A stretch of 64,000 bases of DNA from CAWBRT01 sp963832785 (GTDB lineage: Bacteria > Acidobacteriota > Terriglobia > Terriglobales > Acidobacteriaceae). Below the pieces are notes generated by a model. It was not told where the DNA came from and made no database searches. It saw only the letters and a list, made by a program, of their open reading frames with translations. A program made the translations under genes and the position numbers. The DNA is taken from the NCBI GenBank assembly GCA_963832785.1, contig CAWHVF010000005.1, positions 1,922,001-1,986,000 on the forward strand. Direction: 5' to 3'. This document shows positions 34,940 through 43,364 of the stretch, in pieces (within the stretch, counting starts at the first letter, position 1; the number at the start of each line of letters is the position of its first letter).

Positions 34940-35881
34940 ATGAGATATTCAGCGAGTGTGAATCGCCTTTCCCGGTGGACGCTGGTTTTGATTGGCATGA
35001 TCCTTTTGGGAGCGGCCACCTTGATGGCCGCCAAAAAGGACACGAAAGAAAAGGAAGCCGCCCCCGAAAACGCCAACCCGGCTCCGGCCGACCAGTCGCA
35101 GTACGTGGGGTCGGAGACCTGCAAAGCCTGCCACGAAGAGCAGTGGAAAAACATCGAGGCGAGCCCGCACTTCCGGGTCAACGCGGCCAAGATCAGGGGT
35201 GAGGCGGCCCACGGCTGCGAGTCCTGCCACGGTCCTGGCGCCGCGCACGTTGCCGGCGGCGGAGATCCGACCAAGATTTTCAAGTTCGAGAAGGCCAGCA
35301 CCGATGCCATCAGCCGGCGCTGCCTGACCTGTCACGAAGCCAACCTCGAGCAGCGCCAGTTCCTGCGCTCCGCCCACAATGAAAATGGCGTTAGCTGCAC
35401 CTCCTGCCACTCGGTGCACCATTCCACGCGGGAGTATCTGCTGGTGCAGCGGCAGACGCCGTTGTGCTTCTCCTGCCACGCCGAGCAGCGGGCCGATTTC
35501 CAGAAGCCGTTCCGCCATCGCGTGGACGAGGGGCTGATCCGCTGCTCCGACTGCCACAATGCGCACGGCGCCCTGGTAGCGCGCCAGTTGCGCACCACCC
35601 CCGATCAGGATGCGGTTTGCTTCAAGTGCCACAGCGACAAGCGCGGGCCGTTCATCTTTGAACACGAGCCGGTCAAGGTCGAGGGATGCACCTCCTGCCA
35701 TTTCCCGCACGGCTCCTCCAATCCGCGCATGCTGACCGCGGCGCGGACCAACTCGCTCTGCCTGCAGTGCCATGCGGCTACCGACGCCATCGGGCACACG
35801 CAGAATACGCGGCTGCAGCAGTGCATCGCCTGCCACTCCAACATCCACGGTTCAAACTTGAGTCCCTTTTTCTTCAAATAG
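34940..35881 (+). CDS. DmsE/MtrA/PioA-type decahaem c-type cytochrome
   Basis: 313 residues with a signal peptide (LVLIGMILLGAATLMAA). Ten CxxCH haem sites are visible between residues 61 and 299: CKACH, CESCH, CLTCH, CTSCH, CFSCH, CSDCH, CFKCH, CTSCH, CLQCH, CIACH. The length, spacing and the HGSN-type ends of repeats match the DmsE/MtrA decahaem family, periplasmic proteins that plug into an outer-membrane barrel. I chose ATG 34940 after GAGGATAAGG. GTG 34877 would add 21 residues ahead of the signal peptide. The barrel gene starts 15 bases after its stop. Confidence 0.9.
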   Translation: MRYSASVNRLSRWTLVLIGMILLGAATLMAAKKDTKEKEAAPENANPAPADQSQYVGSETCKACHEEQWKNIEASPHFRVNAAKIRGEAAHGCESCHGPGAAHVAGGGDPTKIFKFEKASTDAISRRCLTCHEANLEQRQFLRSAHNENGVSCTSCHSVHHSTREYLLVQRQTPLCFSCHAEQRADFQKPFRHRVDEGLIRCSDCHNAHGALVARQLRTTPDQDAVCFKCHSDKRGPFIFEHEPVKVEGCTSCHFPHGSSNPRMLTAARTNSLCLQCHAATDAIGHTQNTRLQQCIACHSNIHGSNLSPFFFK

Positions 35882-35896
35882 GGAAAGGAGAAAACC

Positions 35897-38623
35897 ATGG
35901 CGCACGCAAGACAAAATTCGTCACGGCGTCTCCTTGCTGGGGAACCGTCGCAGGATCGGAGCTGGTGTATGAAGAGGCAGGCAGTTTCCGTGATAATTCT
36001 GGTGCTGGCGCTGCCGCTGCTGGCTCTGGCGCAGGACGACGACAGCGACAACACCAAGGAGCGCACCTGGGGCAACTACCTGGTGCATCAGTCCATAGAA
36101 TTCGGCGGGCGCTTCGTCTCCAACGACGGCAACCAGCAGATGTACGATACCCTGGTCAACCTGCGGACCGGCCCGCGGCTGCTCAGCCAGGAGCTGTCGA
36201 TGCGTGCCACGAAACACGCCGGCGTGCTCTTCGACAACTTGTACCTGAGCAGCTTTGGATTCGGCGGCGATCCCAACGACGTGGCCCGCCTGCGCATCGA
36301 GAAAAACAAGTGGTATAACTTCGTCGGCCTCTACCGCCGCGATGAGAACTTCTTCGACTACAACCTGTTCGCCAATCCGCTGACCTTGAACCCCGGCATC
36401 ACCAATTGCAGCACCGCGGCGGGCTCCTGCACGGCGGCCTTCAACCCGATGGCGAACTACTTCTACGCCAACAGCCCGAACTATCAGAACACCACCCGCA
36501 ACATGGGTGACTTCGACCTGACGCTGTTTCCACAGTCCGTCTTCGACATACGCCTGGGCTTTTCCCGCAACAACAGTAAGGGTATCTACGATTCCACCCT
36601 GGAAGACGTCAACATCGACCTGACGCAGAAGCTCCTGTCGCGCTCCGATCGCTGGACAGCCGGGTTTGACGTGCGCGCCCTGAAGCGCACCACCTTGAGC
36701 TTTACCGAATTCTACGAGCACGACAAAGTCGATACCGGGTACATCAACAACCCGGTAAACCCGTACACCCTGGGCGCAGGCGGGCCCAGCGTTTCCATTC
36801 CAATTTATTTTCCGCCGTGCAGTATCACCGTGGGCGGGTTGCCTCAACCCTACATCACCGCTCCGGGCGTTTTGAATCCGCTGTGCAACACGGGCGTATT
36901 CAGCTACTCGCGTGCCGCCAACGTCCGCTCCAGCTTCCCGACCTCGCAGTTGTCGTTGCGCTCCAACTATTTCCGTAAGCTGGACCTGACCGCCGACGGC
37001 ACCTACAGTTCCGGTTACTCGAAGCTTCTGAACTACAACGATCTCTTCGATGGCCTGATCTCGCGAACCAATAATACCCTCTACCAAGTCACTGGCCCGG
37101 CAAAAACAGATCGCATTTCCAGCAACGCCGATCTGGGCCTGACTTACCACATCAGTAAAAGCTGGAGTGTTTCGGACAAGTTCCGTTGGCTGTATTGGCG
37201 CGATCCCGGAATTGCCGACTTCCTGACGACCAACTGTTATTCGAACCTGCTCACGAACACGTTCTCGTCTCCAACTTCAGGCCTAAGTCCCAGCCTGTCG
37301 ACGGCCACCGGCAACCCCTGCGCCATCGCGGGACTCTTTGGAGTTACACCAGTTGGTAACGCGCCGGCATTCTTTCCCACAATTCCCGGCACCTCCCCGG
37401 TCACTGCTGTCCAGGCAGTTGCCTACAACACGCTTGAGGGGGAGCAAACATTCTTCAACACGATAACTTTGAACTGGGATCCGACTCGCCGCTTCAGCGG
37501 CTTTATCGGCTACCGTTACGGACGGCGCGAGCTGAAGTCCGAGTACCTGGCATTGACAACTAATTCCCCGGTGATAGCAGGCGGCCTGGTCGGACCTGCT
37601 GGCGCCCCGTCTACGAGTTCTCTCCCCCTCTCCACCACAAATATCAACCAGCACACGGCGCTGGTGGGCATCATCGCGCGCCCCACCGACAAGTGGCGAA
37701 TCCGTGCCGATACGGAGCTGTTGTATGCCGACAATGCCTTCACTCAGGTTGCTCCGCGGCACCAGCAGCGCGTGCGGGCCAGCACGGTTTACAAGCTGAA
37801 CCGCTGGGCCAGCCTCAATGGCAGCGTGCATTTTATCGAGACCACGAATAGCTGGGCCGAGAGCTTCGGCGGTAACGGCGTCAACCTGTTCCCCGCCTCC
37901 GATTATCCGGCCTACGGCACCAAGAGCCATGACCGCTACTATTCCCTGGGCGCCAGCCTGAATCCCAACCGGCGGGTCACCATCGACATTGGCTGGAGTT
38001 ACATGAATCAGCTATACAATATTCCAGCCTGCATGGTGCTGAGCGGTGCCAGCGCGGTAGCCGGCGGCGCACCGGCCGTCTGCCCCAACACCACCAATCA
38101 ACCGACGGTGCCGGCCACGTTCAACATCACTTCCAGCCAATTCAATGTGCCGGTGATTCAGGCTTATCAGGAAAACACGCACACCGGCTATGTCTACCTG
38201 ATATTGAGGCCAGTCCATCGCGTCACCCTGAACGTGGGTTATCAGATCACCAGCACCGGCGGACACAATAACTGGCTGCGGGCCGATACCGGCTTGCCGC
38301 TGGAGGTAGTGGCAGATATCTATGGCAACTCGCCCGCCATTCCCGGCAACCCGACGTCTCCATGTCCGGCGGCGGCGACTGCAGTTACGGGCGGCTGCGC
38401 CTTTCTCGGCCCCTTCCCGGACCAGCCACTGGGCGCGCTGGCCTCCAAGTGGCACAAGGCGACTGCCGGGCTTACCATTGCTGTGGCCAAGGGTATCGCG
38501 GTCAAGGGCGCCTATGCCTACTACGATTACGCCGAGAATGATAACGTAGGGCTGCCGGTGGTGACCCTGCCGCGCAACTTCCACACCAACATGGGGACCG
38601 TGTCGGTCAAGTACTCCTTCTAA
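35897..38623 (+). CDS. MtrB/PioB-type outer-membrane beta-barrel
   Basis: 908 residues. A signal peptide is at residues about 29-45 (VIILVLALPLLALAQ). The mature part consists of alternating hydrophobic and polar strands typical of a large barrel and ends with VSVKYSF, a C-terminal aromatic signature for outer-membrane insertion. It would enclose the decahaem cytochrome as MtrB/PioB does. Ten cysteines occur as five pairs at residues 171/178, 308/330, 447/475, 712/729 and 823/834, each within a loop-like insert. No N-terminal CxxC as in Shewanella MtrB is seen. The strong AAGGAG before ATG 35897 supports this start, though ATG 35969 would put the signal peptide at the N-terminus. Confidence 0.82.
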   Translation: MAHARQNSSRRLLAGEPSQDRSWCMKRQAVSVIILVLALPLLALAQDDDSDNTKERTWGNYLVHQSIEFGGRFVSNDGNQQMYDTLVNLRTGPRLLSQELSMRATKHAGVLFDNLYLSSFGFGGDPNDVARLRIEKNKWYNFVGLYRRDENFFDYNLFANPLTLNPGITNCSTAAGSCTAAFNPMANYFYANSPNYQNTTRNMGDFDLTLFPQSVFDIRLGFSRNNSKGIYDSTLEDVNIDLTQKLLSRSDRWTAGFDVRALKRTTLSFTEFYEHDKVDTGYINNPVNPYTLGAGGPSVSIPIYFPPCSITVGGLPQPYITAPGVLNPLCNTGVFSYSRAANVRSSFPTSQLSLRSNYFRKLDLTADGTYSSGYSKLLNYNDLFDGLISRTNNTLYQVTGPAKTDRISSNADLGLTYHISKSWSVSDKFRWLYWRDPGIADFLTTNCYSNLLTNTFSSPTSGLSPSLSTATGNPCAIAGLFGVTPVGNAPAFFPTIPGTSPVTAVQAVAYNTLEGEQTFFNTITLNWDPTRRFSGFIGYRYGRRELKSEYLALTTNSPVIAGGLVGPAGAPSTSSLPLSTTNINQHTALVGIIARPTDKWRIRADTELLYADNAFTQVAPRHQQRVRASTVYKLNRWASLNGSVHFIETTNSWAESFGGNGVNLFPASDYPAYGTKSHDRYYSLGASLNPNRRVTIDIGWSYMNQLYNIPACMVLSGASAVAGGAPAVCPNTTNQPTVPATFNITSSQFNVPVIQAYQENTHTGYVYLILRPVHRVTLNVGYQITSTGGHNNWLRADTGLPLEVVADIYGNSPAIPGNPTSPCPAAATAVTGGCAFLGPFPDQPLGALASKWHKATAGLTIAVAKGIAVKGAYAYYDYAENDNVGLPVVTLPRNFHTNMGTVSVKYSF

Positions 38624-38710
38624 GCCCCTGGGCGGCCGGGCGCAAGGCCGCCGGAGATGAGCTTCTCAAACGCCTCCAGAAACGCCGCGGGGTTAATCGG
38701 TATAATCGGG

Positions 38711-38735
38711 CGGGATGACTTTGGTCATCCCGTTT
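38711..38735 (+). terminator. Hairpin after the barrel gene
   Basis: CGGGATGAC (38711-38719) and GTCATCCCG (38724-38732) form a 9-base stem around TTTG, followed by TTT. It is a plausible weak terminator between the barrel gene (stop 38623) and the NapC-type gene (start 38821). The latter may therefore have its own promoter. Confidence 0.5.
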
Positions 38736-38820
38736 ACGGCTCACGCTGCGGCTTGACCCGGCGCGATCCCGGGCTTTTCTCCGCCGTGCTGATCCTCTCT
38801 GTTGCAGGAGACGACCTCAG

Positions 38821-40344
38821 ATGAGCGATGCGGGCACGCCGCCACCTCCGCCCCCCCAGGGCCTTTCCTTCCGCAGGTTGCTGCGCAATTACCTGAGCCT
38901 GGTCGGGCTGGCGCTGGCAGCGGTTTCTCTGGCGAACATCATTTTCCTGTTCCTGATCGATGTAATTTCCAAACGCCCCAGCCCTTATATCGGCATTTTC
39001 GCCTACATGGTTATGCCGGCTTTCCTGATTCTGGGACTGGCGCTGGCTTTGGCAGGCATGTGGCTGGAGCGGCAACGCCACCGCCGGGGAGTGGCCGGCC
39101 TGCCTCGTTTCCCGGTTCTCGACCTGAACAACCCTGCCCAGCGCAGCACGATCGCCTTTTTTATCTCAGCCATAGTGCTGTTCGTGATGCTGAGCGCGGT
39201 GGGCAGCTACCGCGCCTATGAGTACACCGACTCGGTACAGTTCTGCGGCCAGCTTTGCCACACGGTGATGCACCCGGAGTTCACCACTCATCAGGCCTCG
39301 CCGCATGCGCGCGTGGCTTGCGTCGATTGCCACGTGGGCGCCGGCGCCAGTTGGTACGTGCGCTCCAAGCTGTCGGGCGTGCGCCAGGTGTTCAAGACGG
39401 CGCTGAACACCTTCCCCCGGCCGATCGAGACTCCGGTGGCCAACCTGCGCCCGGCCCAGGAAACCTGCGAGCAGTGCCATTGGCCGCGCAAGTTCTGGGG
39501 CGCGCAACTGAAGGTCATTAACACCTTCGCGCCGGACGAGCAGAACACGCCGCGCCAGTTGCAGATGCTCATCAAGACCGGCGGCGGCAATCCGGAACTG
39601 GGCCAGGCCAGCGGCATTCATTGGCACATGAACATCGCCAACGTCATCATCTACGCTTCCGATCCCAAGCGGCAGAACATTCCCTATGTCCACGTTACGG
39701 ATATGCAGGGAAAGGTGACGGAATACTTCGCCAAAGACGCCAACCCCGCCGAAATCGCCAAAATGACGCGGCGGCGGATGGATTGCGTCGACTGCCACAA
39801 TCGCCCCACTCACATCTACACGCCTCCCGACCGCTCGGTCGACAATGCCATGGCCGCCAATCGCATCGACCCCGGCTTGCCTTATATTAAGCAGCAGTCC
39901 GTGCAGGTGCTGACGGCCGGCTACAAGACCACCCCGGAGGCCATGCAGGCCATCGCCAAGGCCATCCCCACCTTTTACCGCGATAAATATCCGCAGGTGG
40001 CCACCGCCAGGCAGGCGCAGATCAAGGCCGCGGTGGACGAGGTGCAGCGCATCTTCCGCAGCACCATCTTTCCCGAGATGAAGGTCGACTGGCGCACCCA
40101 CCCCGACAACGTCGGGCATTACTACTTTCCCGGATGCTTCCGCTGCCACGACGGCAACCACGTCAGCAAAGACGGCAAGATAATCACCAAAGACTGCAAT
40201 GCCTGCCATACCGTGCTCTCGCAAAGCGAGGGCACCGCGCCGCCCATCCCTTCCACCAAGGTCGGCTTCAAGCATCCGATCGACCTCGGCGACCTGACGG
40301 CGGTGACCTGCTCGGATTGCCACACCGGCGGCACCGGACCGTAA
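38821..40344 (+). CDS. NapC/NirT-family multihaem cytochrome with seven haem sites
   Basis: 507 residues. Three membrane segments (residues about 25-50, 58-84 and 103-122) anchor it in the inner membrane. The first haem site is CGQLCH at residue 142, a CX3CH form, and six CX2CH sites follow: CVDCH, CEQCH, CVDCH, CFRCH, CNACH, CSDCH. This is more than the four of NapC, NrfH or CymA. Such proteins take electrons from or give them to quinol. Next to the decahaem cytochrome and barrel it is the likely inner-membrane end of the conduit. The start ATG 38821 follows GGAGACGAC. Confidence 0.85.
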   Translation: MSDAGTPPPPPPQGLSFRRLLRNYLSLVGLALAAVSLANIIFLFLIDVISKRPSPYIGIFAYMVMPAFLILGLALALAGMWLERQRHRRGVAGLPRFPVLDLNNPAQRSTIAFFISAIVLFVMLSAVGSYRAYEYTDSVQFCGQLCHTVMHPEFTTHQASPHARVACVDCHVGAGASWYVRSKLSGVRQVFKTALNTFPRPIETPVANLRPAQETCEQCHWPRKFWGAQLKVINTFAPDEQNTPRQLQMLIKTGGGNPELGQASGIHWHMNIANVIIYASDPKRQNIPYVHVTDMQGKVTEYFAKDANPAEIAKMTRRRMDCVDCHNRPTHIYTPPDRSVDNAMAANRIDPGLPYIKQQSVQVLTAGYKTTPEAMQAIAKAIPTFYRDKYPQVATARQAQIKAAVDEVQRIFRSTIFPEMKVDWRTHPDNVGHYYFPGCFRCHDGNHVSKDGKIITKDCNACHTVLSQSEGTAPPIPSTKVGFKHPIDLGDLTAVTCSDCHTGGTGP

Positions 40345-40459
40345 CGCCGGCGGACCCGGATTTCCTGTGCCTTTCAGCCCGCCGCGGGGACGGCGGCGCT
40401 ACTTCCCTGCTACTCTTTTGCGTCTTTACAGGCGAACGTCTTTTCTGCGAAAGTAAGCC

Positions 40460-42023
40460 GTGGAACACTCGGCGCTTGAAGCCATCGTCATCCTCGACTT
40501 CGGCTCGCAATACACGCAGACTGATTGCCCGCCGCATCCGTGAGCAGAATGTCTTCTCGGCCGTGTTGCCGTGCACGGCCACGCTCGACGAGGTGCGGAG
40601 CTACAACCCGGTGGGCATAGTTCTCTCCGGCGGTCCCTGCTCGGTTTACGACGCTGACGCGCCGCCGGCCGACGAGCGCGTGCTCTCGCTGGGGCTTCCC
40701 GTGCTCGGCATCTGCTACGGGCTGCAGTTTATCGTGCACAAGCTGGGCGGCAAGGTGCGGCCGGGAGTAAAGCGCGAATACGGGCACGCCGATGTGACCC
40801 TGACTGAGGGCTCCGCGCTCTTCGCCGGCCTGCCGGCGCAAATGGCCGTGTGGATGTCGCACGGCGACGAGGCGCTGGAGCTGCCGGCGGGCTTCCGCCT
40901 GGTGGGCAGTAGCTCGACCGCTATTATCGCCGCCATCGAGGACCGCGAGCGGCGCATCTTCGCCGTCCAGTTCCATCCCGAGGTCCACCACACCCGCCTG
41001 GGCACAGAGATCCTGCGCAATTTCATCTTCGGCATCTGCGGGGCCAAGCCCACTTGGACGCCGCAGCGCTTCATCGACTCGACCATAGCCGAGGTGCGGC
41101 AGCGGGTGGGCGCCGAAGGCCGCGTCATCTGCGCCATCTCCGGCGGCGTCGATTCCGCGGTGGCGGCCACCCTGGTCTCCCGCGCCATCGGCGAGCGCCT
41201 CACCTGCGTCTTCGTCAACAACGGGGTGCTGCGCAAGAACGAGTTCGAGAAGGTGCAGGAGACCTTGCGCAGCCGCCTGCGGCTCAACCTGGACGCGGTC
41301 GACGCCAGCGCGCGCTTTCTGGCCAGGCTGGCCGGCGTTACCGACCCGGAGCGCAAACGCAAGATCATCGGCAACGAGTTCATAGAGGTCTTCGACTGCG
41401 AAGCCCAGCGCGTGGAGCAAAGCTCGGGGCGCGTCGAATGGCTGGTGCAGGGGACGCTCTACCCAGATGTAATCGAGTCGCGCTCGGTGCGCGGCCCCTC
41501 GCAGACCATCAAGAGCCACCACAACGTGGGCGGGCTGCCGGCCAAGATGAAGCTCAAGCTGATCGAGCCGCTCAAGGACCTTTTCAAGGACGAGGTGCGG
41601 CGCATCGGCCGCGACCTGGGCATGCCGGAGGAGATGATCCAGCGGCAGCCGTTTCCCGGGCCGGGGCTGGCGGTGCGCATTCTCGGCGAGGTCACGCCCG
41701 AGCGCATACGCCTGCTGCAGGAGGCCGACGACATCGTGGTCGGCGAGATCCGGCGCGCCGGGCTTTATGCCAAAATCTGGCAGTCGTTTGCCGTGCTGCT
41801 GCCGGTGATGTCGGTGGGAGTGATGGGCGACCAGCGCACCTATGCCTACACCTGCGCCATCCGCGCCGTCAGTTCCGAGGACGGTATGACCGCCGACTGG
41901 GTGCCGCTGCCGCACGAGGTTCTGAAGACCATCTCCAGCCGCATCGTCAACGAAATCCCCGGCATCAACCGCGTCGTCTACGACGTGACCTCGAAGCCGC
42001 CGGGAACCATCGAGTGGGAATGA
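40460..42023 (+). CDS. guaA: GMP synthase (glutamine-hydrolysing), one frameshift
   Basis: Converts XMP to GMP with ammonia from glutamine. The amidotransferase part has IVILDFGSQYTQ at its start, the catalytic cysteine in GICYGLQ and the His-Glu pair in QFHPEVHHT. The ATP-pyrophosphatase part has ISGGVDSAVAATL, and the C-terminal dimer domain ends NRVVYDVTSKPPGTIEWE. The GTG start 40460 gives VEHSALEAIVILDFGSQYTQ. An extra A near 40520 (coding CAGACTGATT) then breaks the frame. Without it the text continues LIARRIREQN. The restored length of about 520 residues is normal. Confidence 0.9.
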
Positions 42024-42028
42024 TCTCT

Positions 42029-42163
42029 ATTTAAGATTGACTGATTTCAGATTTAAGATTTGGTCGTGTTTACGTAGGCCCAGCCGCCCTCGGCTGGGCA
42101 GGAGTGCGAAGCACGCCTATCTGACGGGTGCCCCATTTAAGCCCTTTTTGGGCTTGAGTGGGG
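42029..42163. repeat. Cluster of three palindromic repeats after guaA
   Basis: A single AT-rich arm (42029-42062) is followed by GCCCAGCCG / CGGCTGGGC (42078-42086 with 42091-42099, loop CCCT). Then comes GGGTGCCCCATTTAAGCCC / GGGCTTGAGTGGGG (42126-42163), the inverse orientation of the GGGGCACCC family. Three repeat families thus lie side by side behind one gene. Confidence 0.65.
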
Positions 42164-42259
42164 AGCTTCGCTTTTGAACATACGCATCGCTTCTCTTACG
42201 GCTATCCCACTACGCACATTTCTGTTGCCGGACGTGGCCCGGCAGTTTAACTTGTGGGG

Positions 42260-43072
42260 ATGCCGGATCTTCAAGTCAAGGTTAGCAAGGGCGTTCTGGA
42301 GCAGGCCGCGCACCGCCTGTGGCTGGCTTACCGCAGCGGAGAGCCGTGCGAGCCGATTCGCGACCTGCTGGCAGGCGGGGGATTAGAAAGCGCCTACGCG
42401 GTGCAGGAGATCAATACCCAGCGGCGTTTGAGCGACGGCGTTCGCCTGGTGGGCCGAAAAGTCGGACTCACTGGGGCGGCTACGCGCATGCAGTACGGGG
42501 TGACGGAGCCCGACTGCGGCATGCTCTTCGCCGACATGGCCCTGTTCGACGGCGCCGAAGTGGCCGCGAAGCGCTTCATCCATCCCAAGGTGGAGGGCGA
42601 AATCGCCTTCGTCCTCGGGCGCGACCTCGAGAGCGAGTCGCCCAGCCCGGCGGATGTACTGCGGGCGGTCGAGTTTGCCGTCGCCGCCATCGAGATTGTC
42701 GACTCGCGCGTGCAGAACTGGGACGCGCGCATTCTCGATGCGGTGGCCGACAATGCCTCGGCCGCCATGTTCGTCCTGGGGACGCAGCCGCGCTCGCTGC
42801 GGGGTTTAGACCTGATGGAGTGCGCCCTGGTAATGGAGCGCCGGGCCGATCCGGTGGTGACCGGAGCCGCCGCCAACGTGATGGGCAACCCGCTGCGTTC
42901 GCTGCAGTGGGTGGCCGGCAGGGCGGCCAGCACCGGGCATCCGCTCAAGGCGGGCGACACCATTATGTCCGGCGCGCTGGGGCCGATGATCTCTGCCGTT
43001 GCCGGAGATTCCTTCCAGGCACGCATCTCCGGCTTGGGAGCGGTCCGCGTCAGCTTCGTCAAGGAAACCTGA
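42260..43072 (+). CDS. 2-keto-4-pentenoate hydratase / FAH-fold family protein
   Basis: 270 residues. It matches the hydratase branch of the fumarylacetoacetate hydrolase fold, which adds water to 2-hydroxypentadienoates in aromatic meta-cleavage pathways. Seen motifs are VGRKVGLTGAATRMQYGV (residues about 62-79), KVEGEIAFVLGRDL (metal-binding glutamates), AAIEIVDSRVQNWD and GNPLRSLQWVAG, and the end GDTIMSGALGPM. No other gene of an aromatic pathway is near, so the physiological substrate is open. ATG 42260 is chosen; GTG 42254 is possible. Confidence 0.82.
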   Translation: MPDLQVKVSKGVLEQAAHRLWLAYRSGEPCEPIRDLLAGGGLESAYAVQEINTQRRLSDGVRLVGRKVGLTGAATRMQYGVTEPDCGMLFADMALFDGAEVAAKRFIHPKVEGEIAFVLGRDLESESPSPADVLRAVEFAVAAIEIVDSRVQNWDARILDAVADNASAAMFVLGTQPRSLRGLDLMECALVMERRADPVVTGAAANVMGNPLRSLQWVAGRAASTGHPLKAGDTIMSGALGPMISAVAGDSFQARISGLGAVRVSFVKET

Positions 43073-43098
43073 CCCGCACCTCGGGCAAAAACATCGGT

Positions 43099-43142
43099 CC
43101 CAGGTCAGCGCCGAACTGAGCGGCACCGGACCTGGGGCACCC
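43099..43142 (+). repeat. CCCAGGTC...GACCTGGGGCACCC hairpin repeat
   Basis: CCCAGGTC (43099-43106) pairs with GACCTGGG (43129-43136), with the shared tail GGGGCACCC. It lies behind the hydratase gene and is one of the copies of the dispersed hairpin family. Confidence 0.6.
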
Positions 43143-43211
43143 TTCTAAATACCCGCTACTATTCCCGTTGCTAAGCAGCAAGGCAAAGGCACTTTGCAGC
43201 ACCCCGAGCTG

Positions 43212-43311
43212 CTAGGCCGCCAGCAGCGAGCGGATGAGCTCGCGCATGTCGTTCACCTGCTCCAGGACGTTGACGCGCTCGATGAGTTCATTGGTTCGCT
43301 TGGAATGACAC
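43212..43311 (-). CDS. Possible small helical protein downstream of nrdJ (one frameshift)
   Basis: Downstream of nrdJ on the same strand, GTG 43309-43311 is preceded by AGAAGGG. After one base is removed near 43302 the frame reads VSFKRTNELIERVNVL and EQVNDMRELIRSLLAA, then TAG at 43212. That is about 32 residues with a heptad-like pattern of Leu, Val and Ile. The codon use resembles real genes here and such indels are frequent in this window. It could also be the remnant of a longer gene. The function is unknown. Confidence 0.3.
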
Positions 43312-43364
43312 CCCTTCTATTGCATCCAATACAACTCGCCAAAAGAGCGTTCCCGTTGCGAGCA

